From Gammaproteobacteria bacterium (GTDB taxonomy: Bacteria; Pseudomonadota; Gammaproteobacteria; Pseudomonadales; Azotimanducaceae), in contig DUBB01000019.1 in assembly GCA_012960535.1 (NCBI GenBank), positions 18,660 to 82,659 on the forward strand: a stretch of DNA of 64,000 nt, in the 5' to 3' direction. This document shows, one piece after another, positions 36,345-45,692 of this stretch; position 1 is the first letter of the stretch, and the number at the start of each line of letters is the position of its first letter. The notes beneath the pieces are model-generated. The model was not told the origin of the DNA and made no database searches. It saw only the letters and a list, made by a program, of their open reading frames with translations. The translations under genes were made by a program, and so were the position numbers.

Positions 36345-37271
36345 GTGGCAGCTTTTACACCCCTGCATAAAATAGATATCGAAAATTTCCTGGCTTTGTT
36401 TAACGCCGGGCAACTAACTGACTTTAGGCAAATACCAACGGGCATAGAAAACACAAACTATTTTGTAACCACAACCAAATACGATCAGGAACAACACTTT
36501 GTTCTAACCCTGGTAGAAGTGGCTTCTTTCTCTGAAGTACCTTTTTTCCTCAATCTGACTCGCCATCTGGCAAACTATGGACTACCCGTGCCGGCTGCAG
36601 AATTGACCCTGGACGGCATGTCATTAACTGTACTTAAAAACAAACCGGCAATGCTTCTGCCAAGGCTGCCTGGTGCTCATCTGCAACAAGCCAGTTCTGA
36701 ACATTGTCTCGAGGTAGGCCAACTACTGGGCCTCATGCATTCGACTTTACTAGGCAGTTCGTATCACAGAGAAAATCCCTATTCCTCAGACTGGATGTAT
36801 ACAACAATTCAACAAACGCAGGCGCATTTTGATCCTGCAATGAAAAACCTGTTAACCCACTGTGCAGAACTTTATGACCTGCTCGAGTCCTCTTCCCTGC
36901 CACGCGGAATCATTCACGGTGACCTGTTCAGGGACAATATACTATTCACTGATGCCAAGATTACCGGCGTGCTCGATTTCTTTCATGCCAGTACCGATTT
37001 CCTGATGATGGATATTGCAATCACCGTCAACGACTGGTGTCGCAACCAGGACCAGTCCATTGATCCCGAACTCGAGGCCTGTTTACTTCGTGGCTATGAA
37101 ATGACTCGGTCCATAGAGCCGGAAGAACGCGATTACATGACAACTTTTCAACAAATCGCGGCTGCGAGGTTCGCCTTAACCCGATCATTAACAGGCCTAC
37201 CCGGCAATTATTTAAAAGATCCCAAAGCGTGTTTACTGCTATTAGAATCTCTAGCATACCCCCGGACATAG
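36345..37271 (+). CDS. thrB: Homoserine kinase type II
   Basis: Phosphorylates homoserine for threonine synthesis; this is the aminoglycoside-phosphotransferase-fold enzyme of Pseudomonas type, unrelated to GHMP-type ThrB of E. coli. The N-terminus has PTGIENTNYFVTT (glycine-rich region), the Brenner-like catalytic loop is GIIHGDLFRDNILF and the DFG-like metal motif GVLDFFHAS. Length 308. The GTG start has GGAG upstream. It supplies O-phosphohomoserine to thrC at 24.4 kb. Confidence 0.92.
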   Translation: MAAFTPLHKIDIENFLALFNAGQLTDFRQIPTGIENTNYFVTTTKYDQEQHFVLTLVEVASFSEVPFFLNLTRHLANYGLPVPAAELTLDGMSLTVLKNKPAMLLPRLPGAHLQQASSEHCLEVGQLLGLMHSTLLGSSYHRENPYSSDWMYTTIQQTQAHFDPAMKNLLTHCAELYDLLESSSLPRGIIHGDLFRDNILFTDAKITGVLDFFHASTDFLMMDIAITVNDWCRNQDQSIDPELEACLLRGYEMTRSIEPEERDYMTTFQQIAAARFALTRSLTGLPGNYLKDPKACLLLLESLAYPRT

Positions 37272-37379
37272 ATCTGGATAAACAGCCAAACCTTGACGTT
37301 ATACACTAAAACCCCTTCACGCGGCTGACCCATTAACAAGGCTAGCGGTGATCAGTGCGCATCAGCGACATGACATGAT

Positions 37380-38018
37380 TCAATTACTAGGTAGATTTTT
37401 AATTATGGTTAAAAGATTCGCTACAGAATGAGGTGATCTGATATATCCTGCATGTCGGCCTGACGAATCAACCAGTACAAGACTACTGCCATGATCTACA
37501 TTATAACCGGTAGAATCAACATCCGGCATATGACCAACGCTTACATAAACCTGCTTGGCCAGGGCCTTTATTTCCTGAATTTCACCGGTAATTCCGGTAA
37601 ATGCAGAATCAAATTCTTTCAGATACAGATCCAGCTGGTCAGGTGTATCTCGCTGAGGATCAACCGTCACTAGCCAGACCTGAGGAAATTCATGCTCTGC
37701 TCTAGCCTTGGCGCTGGCTAATGTCGCCATGGTTGTAGGACAAATATCCGGGCAATGGGTAAATCCAAAAAAAAGGATATTCCACTGGCCTTCAAAATCA
37801 ACCGCTGTAAATACCTCTCCCGAATCCTGAGTGAGACTTACCGGATCTAATACGCGCGGTTCATCTAAAAGAATCAGACCAATCTGCCGAGCCTCTACCT
37901 TGCTCAGTCCTGCAGGAGAGCCAAGCTGATATACCATCAAGGCGAACATTATCCCGGCAACAGACAGCACCCATGCTAATAGTTTTTTCGACTGTAACCT
38001 ATTCTTCATGCTCTGCAT
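37380..38018 (-). CDS. SCO1/SenC copper chaperone for cytochrome oxidase
   Basis: Membrane-anchored thioredoxin-fold protein that delivers copper to the CuA site of cytochrome c oxidase. One N-terminal anchor (KLLAWVLSVAGIMFALMVYQL), then WNILFFGFTHCPDICPTTM with the copper-binding CPDIC, and the third ligand histidine in YNVDHGSSLVLVD. Length 212 is typical. It follows cyoE by 14 bases on the same strand, the common cyoE-SCO1 pair; the oxidase subunits are not in the window. Confidence 0.92.
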   Translation of the reverse strand: MQSMKNRLQSKKLLAWVLSVAGIMFALMVYQLGSPAGLSKVEARQIGLILLDEPRVLDPVSLTQDSGEVFTAVDFEGQWNILFFGFTHCPDICPTTMATLASAKARAEHEFPQVWLVTVDPQRDTPDQLDLYLKEFDSAFTGITGEIQEIKALAKQVYVSVGHMPDVDSTGYNVDHGSSLVLVDSSGRHAGYIRSPHSVANLLTIIKNLPSN

Positions 38019-38032
38019 TATGGGGAAGCTCT

Positions 38033-38932
38033 TTAAACGTAAGACAAGGGCATAAGATAATGATCAATCAGCAGAGCACCGAATAACCCGGTTAAATAAA
38101 TGATTGAATAACGGAACGTCTTTAGAGGTGCACGCGGATTCTTGCCAAGGTACGTAACGCTCGACCAGTATAGAAAACCTGCCCCTAGAACTAATGCTGA
38201 TGACAGATACAGCAGGTTACTCATACCAATAACATAGGGTAGTAATGTCGTCAAAACCAGAATAATGGTATATAGCAAGATCTGCAGCCGTGTATAGGCT
38301 ACGCCGTGAGTCACCGGCAACATGGGTATGTCGACTTGCTTATATTCTTCTATTCGATCAATCGCCAGTGCCCAAAAATGCGGTGGCGTCCAGACAAATA
38401 TAATCAGAACCAGCAGCAATCCACCTCCATCAATACTATTAGTAACTGCGGTCCAGCCAAACAGGGGAGGGGCTGCACCAAACAAGCCTCCCAGGACAAT
38501 ATTCTGGGAGGTCGCTCGCTTTAAATACATAGAATAAATGACCCCATAACCCACCCAGGCCGCCAGGTTTAACCAGGCCGTTAATGAATTAATGAAAATA
38601 AAAAGCACAGCCATACCCAGGGTACAGGTCGCAGCAACGAAAACACTCCCCTGAAAATTGCTCACTCTACCCTGAGCTACAGGCCGGTTGTGGGTTCGGG
38701 CCATTTTTGCATCAACACTGGCATCGACCAGGTGATTTAACGCAGCTGCAGAACTCGAAATTAAAGCGACACCTAAAAGACCAAAAAATAGCGTTGCAAA
38801 TGGCACCATAGTATCGGTTGCAAGAAACATACCTACCAGCGTACACAGCAGCATAAGCATCACGACTCGCGGTTTACACATCTCATAAAAATCTTGCCAG
38901 CTAGGCTGGAAATTATTCTGCATGGTCTTCAT
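38033..38932 (-). CDS. cyoE: Protoheme IX farnesyltransferase (heme O synthase)
   Basis: Polytopic UbiA-family prenyltransferase that converts heme B to heme O for heme-copper oxidases. The aspartate-rich prenyl-diphosphate motif is NHLVDASVDAKMARTHNRPV (near residue 68), with a second motif in LAIDRIEEYKQVDIPMLPV; nine membrane helices are expected. Length 299 is normal. No ctaA (heme A synthase) is adjacent. It has an unusual, structured ~195-nt leader. Confidence 0.93.
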   Translation of the reverse strand: MKTMQNNFQPSWQDFYEMCKPRVVMLMLLCTLVGMFLATDTMVPFATLFFGLLGVALISSSAAALNHLVDASVDAKMARTHNRPVAQGRVSNFQGSVFVAATCTLGMAVLFIFINSLTAWLNLAAWVGYGVIYSMYLKRATSQNIVLGGLFGAAPPLFGWTAVTNSIDGGGLLLVLIIFVWTPPHFWALAIDRIEEYKQVDIPMLPVTHGVAYTRLQILLYTIILVLTTLLPYVIGMSNLLYLSSALVLGAGFLYWSSVTYLGKNPRAPLKTFRYSIIYLTGLFGALLIDHYLMPLSYV

Positions 38933-39239
38933 TACCGGAAATTGGGGGGCTTTGAGTTTCGAAACGGATTGTAACCAAACTGAACCTTAAATTCATGGTC
39001 CGTTGATCTGTTCCGAACGTTATTCGCACTATCAACCGTTCATGTTCAGCTCAATCAGGCGAATTATCGTAGAAATAGATGGACCATAAGGTTCCAGAGT
39101 ATTGTGGTTTAAGCAATTAAACCGATACGGCTACCATTATAGCAGTGCATCTCGAAGCCTGCGCCGCTTTTTCAGGGTATGAAACTGTCCCCTTGCCACT
39201 TGCTGCTGTAACACCCAGTGCAGACAATATGCTATCTGT
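38933..39239 (-). other. cyoE leader with nested inverted repeats
   Basis: No gene. On the minus strand an extended -10 promoter (39136-39144) begins a leader with hairpin GGTTTAA-N4-TTAAACC (39106-39123), then a long-range stem: AACCTTA and ATGGTCC (38983-38989, 38995-39001) pair with GGACCAT and AAGGTT (39081-39093), with a five-base bulge. Inside it ATTCGC (39022-39027) pairs with GCGAAT (39059-39064). The nesting suggests a folded RNA domain. Confidence 0.5.
39136..39144 (-). promoter_or_regulatory. Extended -10 promoter for cyoE leader
   Basis: The minus strand reads TG-C-TATAAT, a perfect extended -10. There is no good -35. Transcription would start near 39129, giving a leader of about 195 nt. 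Confidence 0.5.
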
Positions 39240-41282
39240 TCAAACAGAAATACCTTCCTGCTTTAACAGCGCGTCAACGGTGGGTTTTCTACCACGAAAA
39301 GCGGTGAACAACTCCATTGGTTCTCTAGAACCGCCCTGTTCAAGAATAGTCGATAAAAACAATTCTCCGGTCTGGCGATTGAATATTCCCTCTTCGGAAA
39401 ACCTGGCAAAAGCATCGGCTGACAACACCTCAGCCCATTTATAACTGTAATAACCTGCAGCATATCCCATGGTGCTTCCGAAAATATGGCCGAAGGCATT
39501 CTGGAAGCGGTTATCCTCTCTAACCGGTACAACCGATACTTTTGAACGAACTTGATCGAGAATGTCCTGAGTCTGGGTCGCTTGTTTTTCATCAAATTCT
39601 ATATGTAAGCGCAGGTCAAACAGTGCGAACTCAAGTTGCCTGACCATCTGCATACCAGATTGAAAATTCCGGGCTAATAGCATTTTATCCAGGAGATCTT
39701 CCGGAAGGGACTCTCCAGTCTCATGATGAGCCGAAATAATAGGTAAGGATTCCCTCTGCCAACACCAGTTTTCCAGAAACTGGCTAGGCAATTCGACCGC
39801 ATCCCAGGCAACACCATTAATGCCTGAAACCGGCGCGCAATCAATCTGGGTAAGCATATGGTGCAATCCATGGCCAAATTCATGGAACAATGTCACCACA
39901 TCTGAATGGCCCAGCAAAGAAGCTGCGTCACCCAGAGGGCTCGGGAAATTACAGGTCAGGTAAGCCACAGGTAGCTGCAGATGACCATCCTGGCGGGTAC
40001 GACGCGTTCGACATTCTGCCATCCATGCACCGCCTCTTTTCCTGGGTCGGGCATATAGATCCAGATAGAAACGGGCAATTAATACATTGTCGCGATAGAT
40101 ATCATAGGTAGTTACATCAGCGTGCCATGTGTCTACCTGCTTTGATTCCCTGACTTCAATGTCAAACAGTTTTCTGACAATCTCAAACATACCGCTGATA
40201 ACAACTGGCGCAGGGAAATAGGGTCTCAGCTGTTCTTCGGATAAATCAAATTTTGCCAGCTTCAATTTTTCTGAGCAAAAGGCCACATCCCATGGCTGGA
40301 GCTCATCTAATCCCAATTGCTGCCTGGCAAATTCCTTTAGTTCAGCGAATTCCTGGTCAGCAACAGGTTTGGACTTATCAGCCAGTTCAAGCAAAAATTC
40401 CAATACCTGTTGCGGCGTCTCGGCCATCTTTGTTGCTAAACTGAGTTCTGCAAAATTCTGAAATCCAAGAATTCCTGCTAATGCTTTTCGCCCAACTAAA
40501 ATCTCCTGCATCAGCTGACTGTTGTTAAAATCAGCCAACCCTGGCCCCTGATCTGAGGCTCTTGTGGTAAAGGCAATATGCATCTCCTTACGAAGTTCTC
40601 GATTCTCACAATGCGTCATAACCGGCAAATAGCAGGGGAAGTCGAGTGTCAACAGATACCCTTGTTCATTTTCTCTCTCCGCACTTTGCTTTGTTAAAGC
40701 AATCGCATTTTCTGGCATGCCGCGTAATTCATCTACCTGCTCTAATACTTTGCGCCAGCTATCGGTGGCGTCCATAACATGTTCAGAATAACGACTGGTG
40801 ATTTCTGACAGCTTCTTTTTAATATCAGCAAACTGTTCTTTTAGGCCCCCTTTCAAATCCACACCTGACAATCGAAAATCCCGCAACGCATTTTTTACGG
40901 CCTTGCGCTCAGCTAAATTCAGCAGATCGAATTGTTCACTCTGGTCAAGCGCCTGGTAAATGGAAAACAACTGCTGATCCTGTCCTAAAGCTGTGGAATA
41001 TTCGCTGAGTAAAGACAAACAATGATTGTAGGCTTGTCTCAACGAATCATTGTTTACCACCGAATTCATATGACTGACAGGAGACCAGGCCTGACTTAAC
41101 CGATCATCAAGCTGGTCCAGCTGGCTAACCATATCGCGATAATTTCTGGATCGAGATTTTTTCAGAACTTTGATAGCAGCCTGATTTTCCGCAATGATCT
41201 GTTCAATGGCAGGTGTGACATGCTCCGGCTTAAGCGCACTGAATACGGGCAACTCATGCTCAATAATTAAAGGGTTCTTCAT
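39240..41282 (-). CDS. prlC: Oligopeptidase A (M3 metallopeptidase)
   Basis: Cytoplasmic zinc endopeptidase that degrades peptides, including signal-peptide remnants. The zinc motif is VVTLFHEFGHGLHHML (HEFGH) near residue 465, with the downstream glutamate in the helix containing WDAVELPSQFLENW. Length 680 equals E. coli PrlC. GAGGAAA lies six bases before the ATG. It follows aroE by 26 bases on the same strand, so aroE-prlC may be one transcript, while the 307-base gap after it carries the cyoE promoter. Confidence 0.95.
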   Translation of the reverse strand: MKNPLIIEHELPVFSALKPEHVTPAIEQIIAENQAAIKVLKKSRSRNYRDMVSQLDQLDDRLSQAWSPVSHMNSVVNNDSLRQAYNHCLSLLSEYSTALGQDQQLFSIYQALDQSEQFDLLNLAERKAVKNALRDFRLSGVDLKGGLKEQFADIKKKLSEITSRYSEHVMDATDSWRKVLEQVDELRGMPENAIALTKQSAERENEQGYLLTLDFPCYLPVMTHCENRELRKEMHIAFTTRASDQGPGLADFNNSQLMQEILVGRKALAGILGFQNFAELSLATKMAETPQQVLEFLLELADKSKPVADQEFAELKEFARQQLGLDELQPWDVAFCSEKLKLAKFDLSEEQLRPYFPAPVVISGMFEIVRKLFDIEVRESKQVDTWHADVTTYDIYRDNVLIARFYLDLYARPRKRGGAWMAECRTRRTRQDGHLQLPVAYLTCNFPSPLGDAASLLGHSDVVTLFHEFGHGLHHMLTQIDCAPVSGINGVAWDAVELPSQFLENWCWQRESLPIISAHHETGESLPEDLLDKMLLARNFQSGMQMVRQLEFALFDLRLHIEFDEKQATQTQDILDQVRSKVSVVPVREDNRFQNAFGHIFGSTMGYAAGYYSYKWAEVLSADAFARFSEEGIFNRQTGELFLSTILEQGGSREPMELFTAFRGRKPTVDALLKQEGISV

Positions 41283-41308
41283 CTACTGTTTCCTCAATAT
41301 TAGTTACC

Positions 41309-42124
41309 TCAACGAGATCCTTGTGCAAGTTTCTCGATGACTGCCTGGGTATCGGGTTCTCGACCAAACCAGACGAAAAAAGCCAGTGCTGCCTGTTCAA
41401 TTAACATGCCCAGCCCATCAGCACAGGGCCTGTCCTGGTCCAGGCAACTCCACTTTAAGAAATGGGTCTTATCGGGTCCGTACATCATGTCATAACAACG
41501 AGTATCCGCACCCAGCACACGCCTGGGAACTAAAGGAACCTGATCACTTAATCCTGCAGATGTGCCATTAATCACCAGATCGTAATGGCCTTCAAGCTCT
41601 GATTCGTTTTTTGCAGTAAACCGCGCATCTGCAAACAACGCTACCATTTCAGCGGCCCTTTGCGGAGATCTATTCCATATAGCTAATTCAGATGGTGATT
41701 CGGCAAGCAGCGAAGAAATGATACCCTGAACGGCACCACCCGCACCCAAAACAAGAATTTTTTGACCTTTAAGTTGCCAGTCGAGACGAGCTTTTAGATC
41801 CCTTACCAATCCTGGGCCATCGGTATTGTAGCCAATAAGTTCGCCATTCTCGGTTAGACTTACAGTATTGACAACGCCCGTAGTCAGGGCAGACGGATCA
41901 TGATGGTCAACCAGATTAAATGCCTCGGCCTTACAAGGCACGGTGACATTAAACCCGGACCCACCCCGAGCACAAAATTCTCTCACAGCTTCAGCAAATA
42001 GACCTTCCTGCACTAACACCTTTTCATAGTGTAGAGAAATATCAAATTGTTCAGCAAATGCCTGATGGATGGCTGGAGAACGACTGTGACCAATAGGGTT
42101 CCCAAATACAGCAAGTAAAGTCAT
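41309..42124 (-). CDS. aroE: Shikimate dehydrogenase
   Basis: NADPH-dependent reduction of 3-dehydroshikimate. Substrate motifs are NPIGHSRSPAIHQAF and NVTVPCKAEAF with the catalytic lysine; NADP site VLGAGGAVQGII; the signature GTSAGL near residue 190. Length 271 (E. coli 272). Its start overlaps the tsaC stop by four bases. tsaC-aroE pairing is common in gammaproteobacteria. Confidence 0.96.
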   Translation of the reverse strand: MTLLAVFGNPIGHSRSPAIHQAFAEQFDISLHYEKVLVQEGLFAEAVREFCARGGSGFNVTVPCKAEAFNLVDHHDPSALTTGVVNTVSLTENGELIGYNTDGPGLVRDLKARLDWQLKGQKILVLGAGGAVQGIISSLLAESPSELAIWNRSPQRAAEMVALFADARFTAKNESELEGHYDLVINGTSAGLSDQVPLVPRRVLGADTRCYDMMYGPDKTHFLKWSCLDQDRPCADGLGMLIEQAALAFFVWFGREPDTQAVIEKLAQGSR

Positions 42125-42696
42125 ACAACCCTGCCTTGCCGCAAAACCTCACCACTGAGTAAATCTCTAATTTCACTGGGGCCTTTAGAACCGCTTACCT
42201 CACCTGAAACTATCAAATCAATTTCCGTACCGAACACGTTACTGACCGCGGCCTCAGTTAGCGCTGGAGCACAACCACTTCGATTAGCAGAAGTTGAAAC
42301 TATTGGCCCATTGACTAGATTACATAGCGATTGAACAACCGAATGAGCACTCACCCTTAGCGCAACCGTACCATGATTACCTTTAACCCAATCCGGGCAG
42401 AAACCATTATCGGGTATCAAAAAAGTCACTGGTGCAGGCCAGGTTCGCCTCAGCTCAATCATTGAATGATCGGACAAGCCCTTTAAATAACTATCAAAGT
42501 GGCCAATTTCAGCACCCACTAATATTAAACCCTGTTCTCTATGGCGTCGTTTTAGGTTTAGAATTCGCTGCACGGCTATTTCAGATGAGGGTAAGCAGCC
42601 CAGACCCCATACGCCTTCGGTCGGATAGGCAATGACACCATCATTCAATAGCGCGGACAGAACGTCGAGATTCAGATCTGATGGCCTTCCTGTCAC
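42121..42696 (-). CDS. tsaC: Threonylcarbamoyl-AMP synthase TsaC
   Basis: Makes threonylcarbamoyl-adenylate for t6A37 in tRNAs reading ANN codons. Sua5/YrdC/YciO fold motifs: GVIAYPTEGVWGLGCLP, ILNLKRRHREQGLILV (the KxR/K region), PAPVTFLIP and VSTSANRSGCAP. Length 191 is the short TsaC form without the C-terminal Sua5 domain. It overlaps purE and aroE by four bases on each side. Confidence 0.95.
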   Translation of the reverse strand: MTGRPSDLNLDVLSALLNDGVIAYPTEGVWGLGCLPSSEIAVQRILNLKRRHREQGLILVGAEIGHFDSYLKGLSDHSMIELRRTWPAPVTFLIPDNGFCPDWVKGNHGTVALRVSAHSVVQSLCNLVNGPIVSTSANRSGCAPALTEAAVSNVFGTEIDLIVSGEVSGSKGPSEIRDLLSGEVLRQGRVV

Positions 42697-43202
42697 TTTT
42701 TTTCAAGATTTTTATTTACGGCCTGATTACTTAAACGAATTTTGGTCGCGTTATCCGAGCGCTCTGCTGATAAATCTGCCGAGAGCTTTTCATCCTCTAC
42801 TGCCATAATCTGGAGAGCCAGATAGGCCGCATTCTTGGCGCCAGCTTTACCGATTGCTACGCAAGCAACAGGAATACCACCTGGCATCTGCACGGTAGAC
42901 AATAAGGCGTCTATCCCCTGCAATGAACCTGCATCAATGGGCACGCCAATAACGGGTTTAATCGTCTGCGCAGCCACCGCGCCTGCCAGGTGCGCAGCCA
43001 TGCCCGCCGCAGCAATAAAGACCTTGCAACCCCTTACCTCTGCATCGCAAACATATTCCTGAGTATCCTTTGGCGTACGATGCGCTGAAGTAATGCGTAC
43101 CTCATATGGAATAGAAAACTGCTCCAGAATACCCATACTTGATCGCATAACTGGAAGATCAGATTCTGACCCCATCATAATAGCGACAAATGCTTCTGCC
43201 AT
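42693..43202 (-). CDS. purE: N5-carboxyaminoimidazole ribonucleotide mutase
   Basis: Class I PurE: converts N5-CAIR to CAIR in purine synthesis. The phosphate loop [10 protein letters not shown] opens the protein, the catalytic histidine is in SAHRTP, and [13 protein letters not shown] and [19 protein letters not shown] are standard. Length 169. The usual partner purK is not adjacent. It overlaps tsaC by four bases and follows dprA by 112 bases. Confidence 0.96.
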   Translation of the reverse strand: MAEAFVAIMMGSESDLPVMRSSMGILEQFSIPYEVRITSAHRTPKDTQEYVCDAEVRGCKVFIAAAGMAAHLAGAVAAQTIKPVIGVPIDAGSLQGIDALLSTVQMPGGIPVACVAIGKAGAKNAAYLALQIMAVEDEKLSADLSAERSDNATKIRLSNQAVNKNLEKK

Positions 43203-43314
43203 GGCTTATTTCCCGAATCAAAAGTGAAACGTTACCTAAGGAGAAGATTCCAATCAATGAGATAGTGAAAAAATACTGCTAAAAGCTCCGATTGGCCCTG
43301 TTTACCAGGTCATT

Positions 43315-44187
43315 TCAGGATCGATGATAGCCTTCCACAGAATTAACAATAAGTCCGGCTATTTCCAACTGACTCAACTGCCTTGACAGCTCAGTGGCGG
43401 TATAGCCGCTTGCTTTCAATAGTAACTGGAACGACTCAGGCTGATCACCCATTAAGGAAAGTAAATTTGATTCAGATGCCTCGCAAGCCGAAACTTCTGA
43501 ACTTAACAGCGGTGTTAATTCGCCAACTACATCAGCAATGCTTTCTGTTATGACGGCACCTGAGCGAATCAACTCATGGCAACCCGCATAGTGGCCATAT
43601 TCCACGGCACCCGGAATAGCAAAAACATCCCTATTCTGATCCAACGCAGTTTGAGCGGATATCAGCGATCCGCTTTTCCGTCTCGCTTCGACGATCAGCG
43701 TTCCCTGGGCTAAACCCGTTATAATTCGATTTCGCCTGGGGAAATGATGCGGCAAAGGTGGGGTTCCCAGTGGGTACTCGGAAAGGACCAAACCGGTTTC
43801 CCATATCTTTCTCGTAAGATCACCGTTACTGGCAGGATAGATAATATCGCAACCACAACCAAGAACCGCGATCGTTTTTCCACCAACATCTACAGCGCCC
43901 CAGTGACTTGCAGCGTCAATCCCCAGGGCCAGGCCGCTCACCACTACCCAGTCCAAAGCAGCCAATTGCCGGGCAAATGTGCGCGCCTGACGCAATCCAG
44001 GCAAAGACGCTTTTCGACTGCCCACCATCGCTATAGCGCGGCCTCGTAATAATGCCAGATTACCTTTGGCAAATAGCAGTTTGGGTGGATCAGCGATTTC
44101 ATTGAGCAGCGAAGGATAAGGATCCTGTCCCTGGATCAATAAATGGTGGCCTGGCTGAGTTAACCATTGTCTGGACCGATCATCCAT
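43315..44187 (-). CDS. dprA: DNA-processing protein DprA lacking its N-terminal domain
   Basis: Rossmann-fold protein that loads RecA on incoming single-stranded DNA in transformation. The core is intact: YPSLLNEIADPPKLLFAKGN, AMVGSRKAS (nucleotide loop), VVSGLALGIDAASH, TIAVLGCGCDIIYPASN and SEYPLGTPPLPHHFPRRNRIITG; the C-terminal winged-helix remnant follows. Relatives begin with an extra SAM-like domain of about 60-80 residues, which is missing; a stop precedes the longest possible frame (TTG at 44235). Start codon is uncertain (44187, 44199 or 44235). The 300 bases upstream hold a tandem repeat and fragments that may be the lost domain. Confidence 0.8.
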   Translation of the reverse strand: MDDRSRQWLTQPGHHLLIQGQDPYPSLLNEIADPPKLLFAKGNLALLRGRAIAMVGSRKASLPGLRQARTFARQLAALDWVVVSGLALGIDAASHWGAVDVGGKTIAVLGCGCDIIYPASNGDLTRKIWETGLVLSEYPLGTPPLPHHFPRRNRIITGLAQGTLIVEARRKSGSLISAQTALDQNRDVFAIPGAVEYGHYAGCHELIRSGAVITESIADVVGELTPLLSSEVSACEASESNLLSLMGDQPESFQLLLKASGYTATELSRQLSQLEIAGLIVNSVEGYHRS

Positions 44188-44487
44188 GATTCTTTTCATC
44201 CTCTCATAGAGCGACAGCAATACAATCACCTGCAATCACAAAAACCCTGCTGTAAAGGCCTTTGCAAAGAGACACCCTGCTGTAAAGGCCTTTACAAAGA
44301 GACGCCCTGTTATAAGGGCTATTGGATAGAAATGCCCGGCAATCGAAATCATCGATTACGGCGGCAATTAAATTGAGGCCCGTGAAGCCAGAAGCCCTTC
44401 AAACCAGGCACAACTATGGGAGTAAAAGAAACAACTAACCAGACGTCCTGGTGGATATGATGTGTAAGCGATAAGCCGGCCACCGTG
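44188..44487. other. Degenerate region between LysM gene and dprA
   Basis: Three hundred bases containing a 30-bp tandem repeat. On the minus strand one frame reads WLVVSFTPIVVPGLKGFW, loosely similar to the start of DprA, and breaks at a stop near 44349; another frame continues as VIDDFDCRAFLSNSPYN before entering the repeats. I read this as decayed dprA 5' coding sequence, with low certainty. Confidence 0.4.
44244..44303. repeat. Two 30-bp tandem repeats plus a degenerate third unit
   Basis: Units 44244-44273 and 44274-44303 differ at one position (TTTGC versus TTTAC); a third, poorly matching unit follows to about 44333. Each unit contains the palindrome AAAGGCCTTT. The 30-base length keeps reading frame. 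Confidence 0.85.
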
Positions 44488-45555
44488 TCAGGGCTGGGAG
44501 ATTTCGTCGCCGACTCGCACGGGTGAGTTAGTCTCCAGCACGATTCCATAGGCCATTTTCATAAAGCTGCGATAGATCATAATCAGGCCGACCCGTTCCG
44601 AGGGCAACTCAACACGCTCTCCTTTGACTCGGTCCCGAACAACCTGGCCTTTCTTATGAACCGCCAAAACAGTCCCGGCAGATAAGCCTTGCGATTCACC
44701 TCGGTTAAGCACAACAGCACCATTCTTACCAACCATGCTAAGACCTTTGCTTATGGCTATAACAACCCCATGTATCCGTTGCTCGGGGGGTTTAGGGTAA
44801 AACGTAGGCTGTAATTTCCGTTCTTCAGTCGGCAGTAGACGATCTGTTACCCTGACGTCCTCTTCTACTGACAATAACTCAAAAGTCGCCAGGTCGCCTT
44901 CTCTACTGAGCATCCGGGCCATGCCAACAGCCTGCGCTTCGTAACCTAGAATTTCCTTGTTTTCAATATCCCTATAAATTTGACCTTCCCGAAAAACGCC
45001 AAAAACAGTGGTCAAGTCTGGCCAGTTGCCGCGTCCATAAAATTTATCTCCCGGACCAAATATCAGGCGTTCAGATACCCCCGCCAGAATATAGGGGGCA
45101 TTAGCCAGGGTGCCTTTTTCAACAATCCTGCCCTGGGCAAACCAACTTGATACATCTTCAAGCGATATTGCAGGAATACCGCTCACCAGAGGCTCTGTCC
45201 TTACTCTGGGTAAAAGCTTTTCAAGGTCATTCCCCCCCGTTCTGTTCACTGTCAGCACTAAAGTTCTGCCATCGTCACCTCTTCGTAAGTCCAACCTGGG
45301 TTGACCATCAACGAATATCAAGCTGAGACTATCACCGGGATAGATCAGATGAGGATTTTCTATGCCAGGGTTCAGTTCCCAGATCTGTGGCCAACGCCAG
45401 GCTTGCTTGAGGAACAATGAAGCAATATGCCAAAGCGTATCACCTTTTTTTACCATATATCGATCGGGATGATCCGGTCTTAGCAGCTCATCGGCCTGGA
45501 GCTGCCCAAAGGTCAAAAGTATCATCACAAAAGACCATCTTAAAATCCTAATCAT
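44488..45555 (-). CDS. LysM-domain periplasmic protein
   Basis: Secreted peptidoglycan-binding protein. A signal peptide (MIRILRWSFVMILLTFGQLQA) is followed by a LysM domain, YMVKKGDTLWHIASLFL...WELNPGIENPHLIYPGDSLSL (residues about 33-83). The remaining 270 residues have no motif I recognise. The ATG at 45555 has AAGGGA upstream and gives 355 residues; the longer frame hides the signal peptide. This LysM protein lies between def and dprA in many gammaproteobacteria and is divergent from def here too. Confidence 0.87.
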   Translation of the reverse strand: MIRILRWSFVMILLTFGQLQADELLRPDHPDRYMVKKGDTLWHIASLFLKQAWRWPQIWELNPGIENPHLIYPGDSLSLIFVDGQPRLDLRRGDDGRTLVLTVNRTGGNDLEKLLPRVRTEPLVSGIPAISLEDVSSWFAQGRIVEKGTLANAPYILAGVSERLIFGPGDKFYGRGNWPDLTTVFGVFREGQIYRDIENKEILGYEAQAVGMARMLSREGDLATFELLSVEEDVRVTDRLLPTEERKLQPTFYPKPPEQRIHGVVIAISKGLSMVGKNGAVVLNRGESQGLSAGTVLAVHKKGQVVRDRVKGERVELPSERVGLIMIYRSFMKMAYGIVLETNSPVRVGDEISQP

Positions 45556-45692
45556 GAGGAGAATCCCTTCCTTAATCGCGCTACAATTGCCCATCAATCA
45601 ACTCCATCAACTGAACTAGCAGGCCTAACTAGAGTCTTGAAATTATCTTATCAGTACCGCTTCATTAAAACATCAGGACTTTAATACTTGAT

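Noticed and set aside
39145-39444. 99-codon plus-strand frame antisense to the end of prlC
   Set aside because: Shadow of prlC; no start signal and no recognisable protein.
44167-44376. Plus-strand 69-codon frame with cysteine-rich decapeptide repeats
   Set aside because: The repeats come from the 30-bp DNA tandem repeat read in one frame; it overlaps the start of dprA, begins with TTG and has no ribosome binding site.
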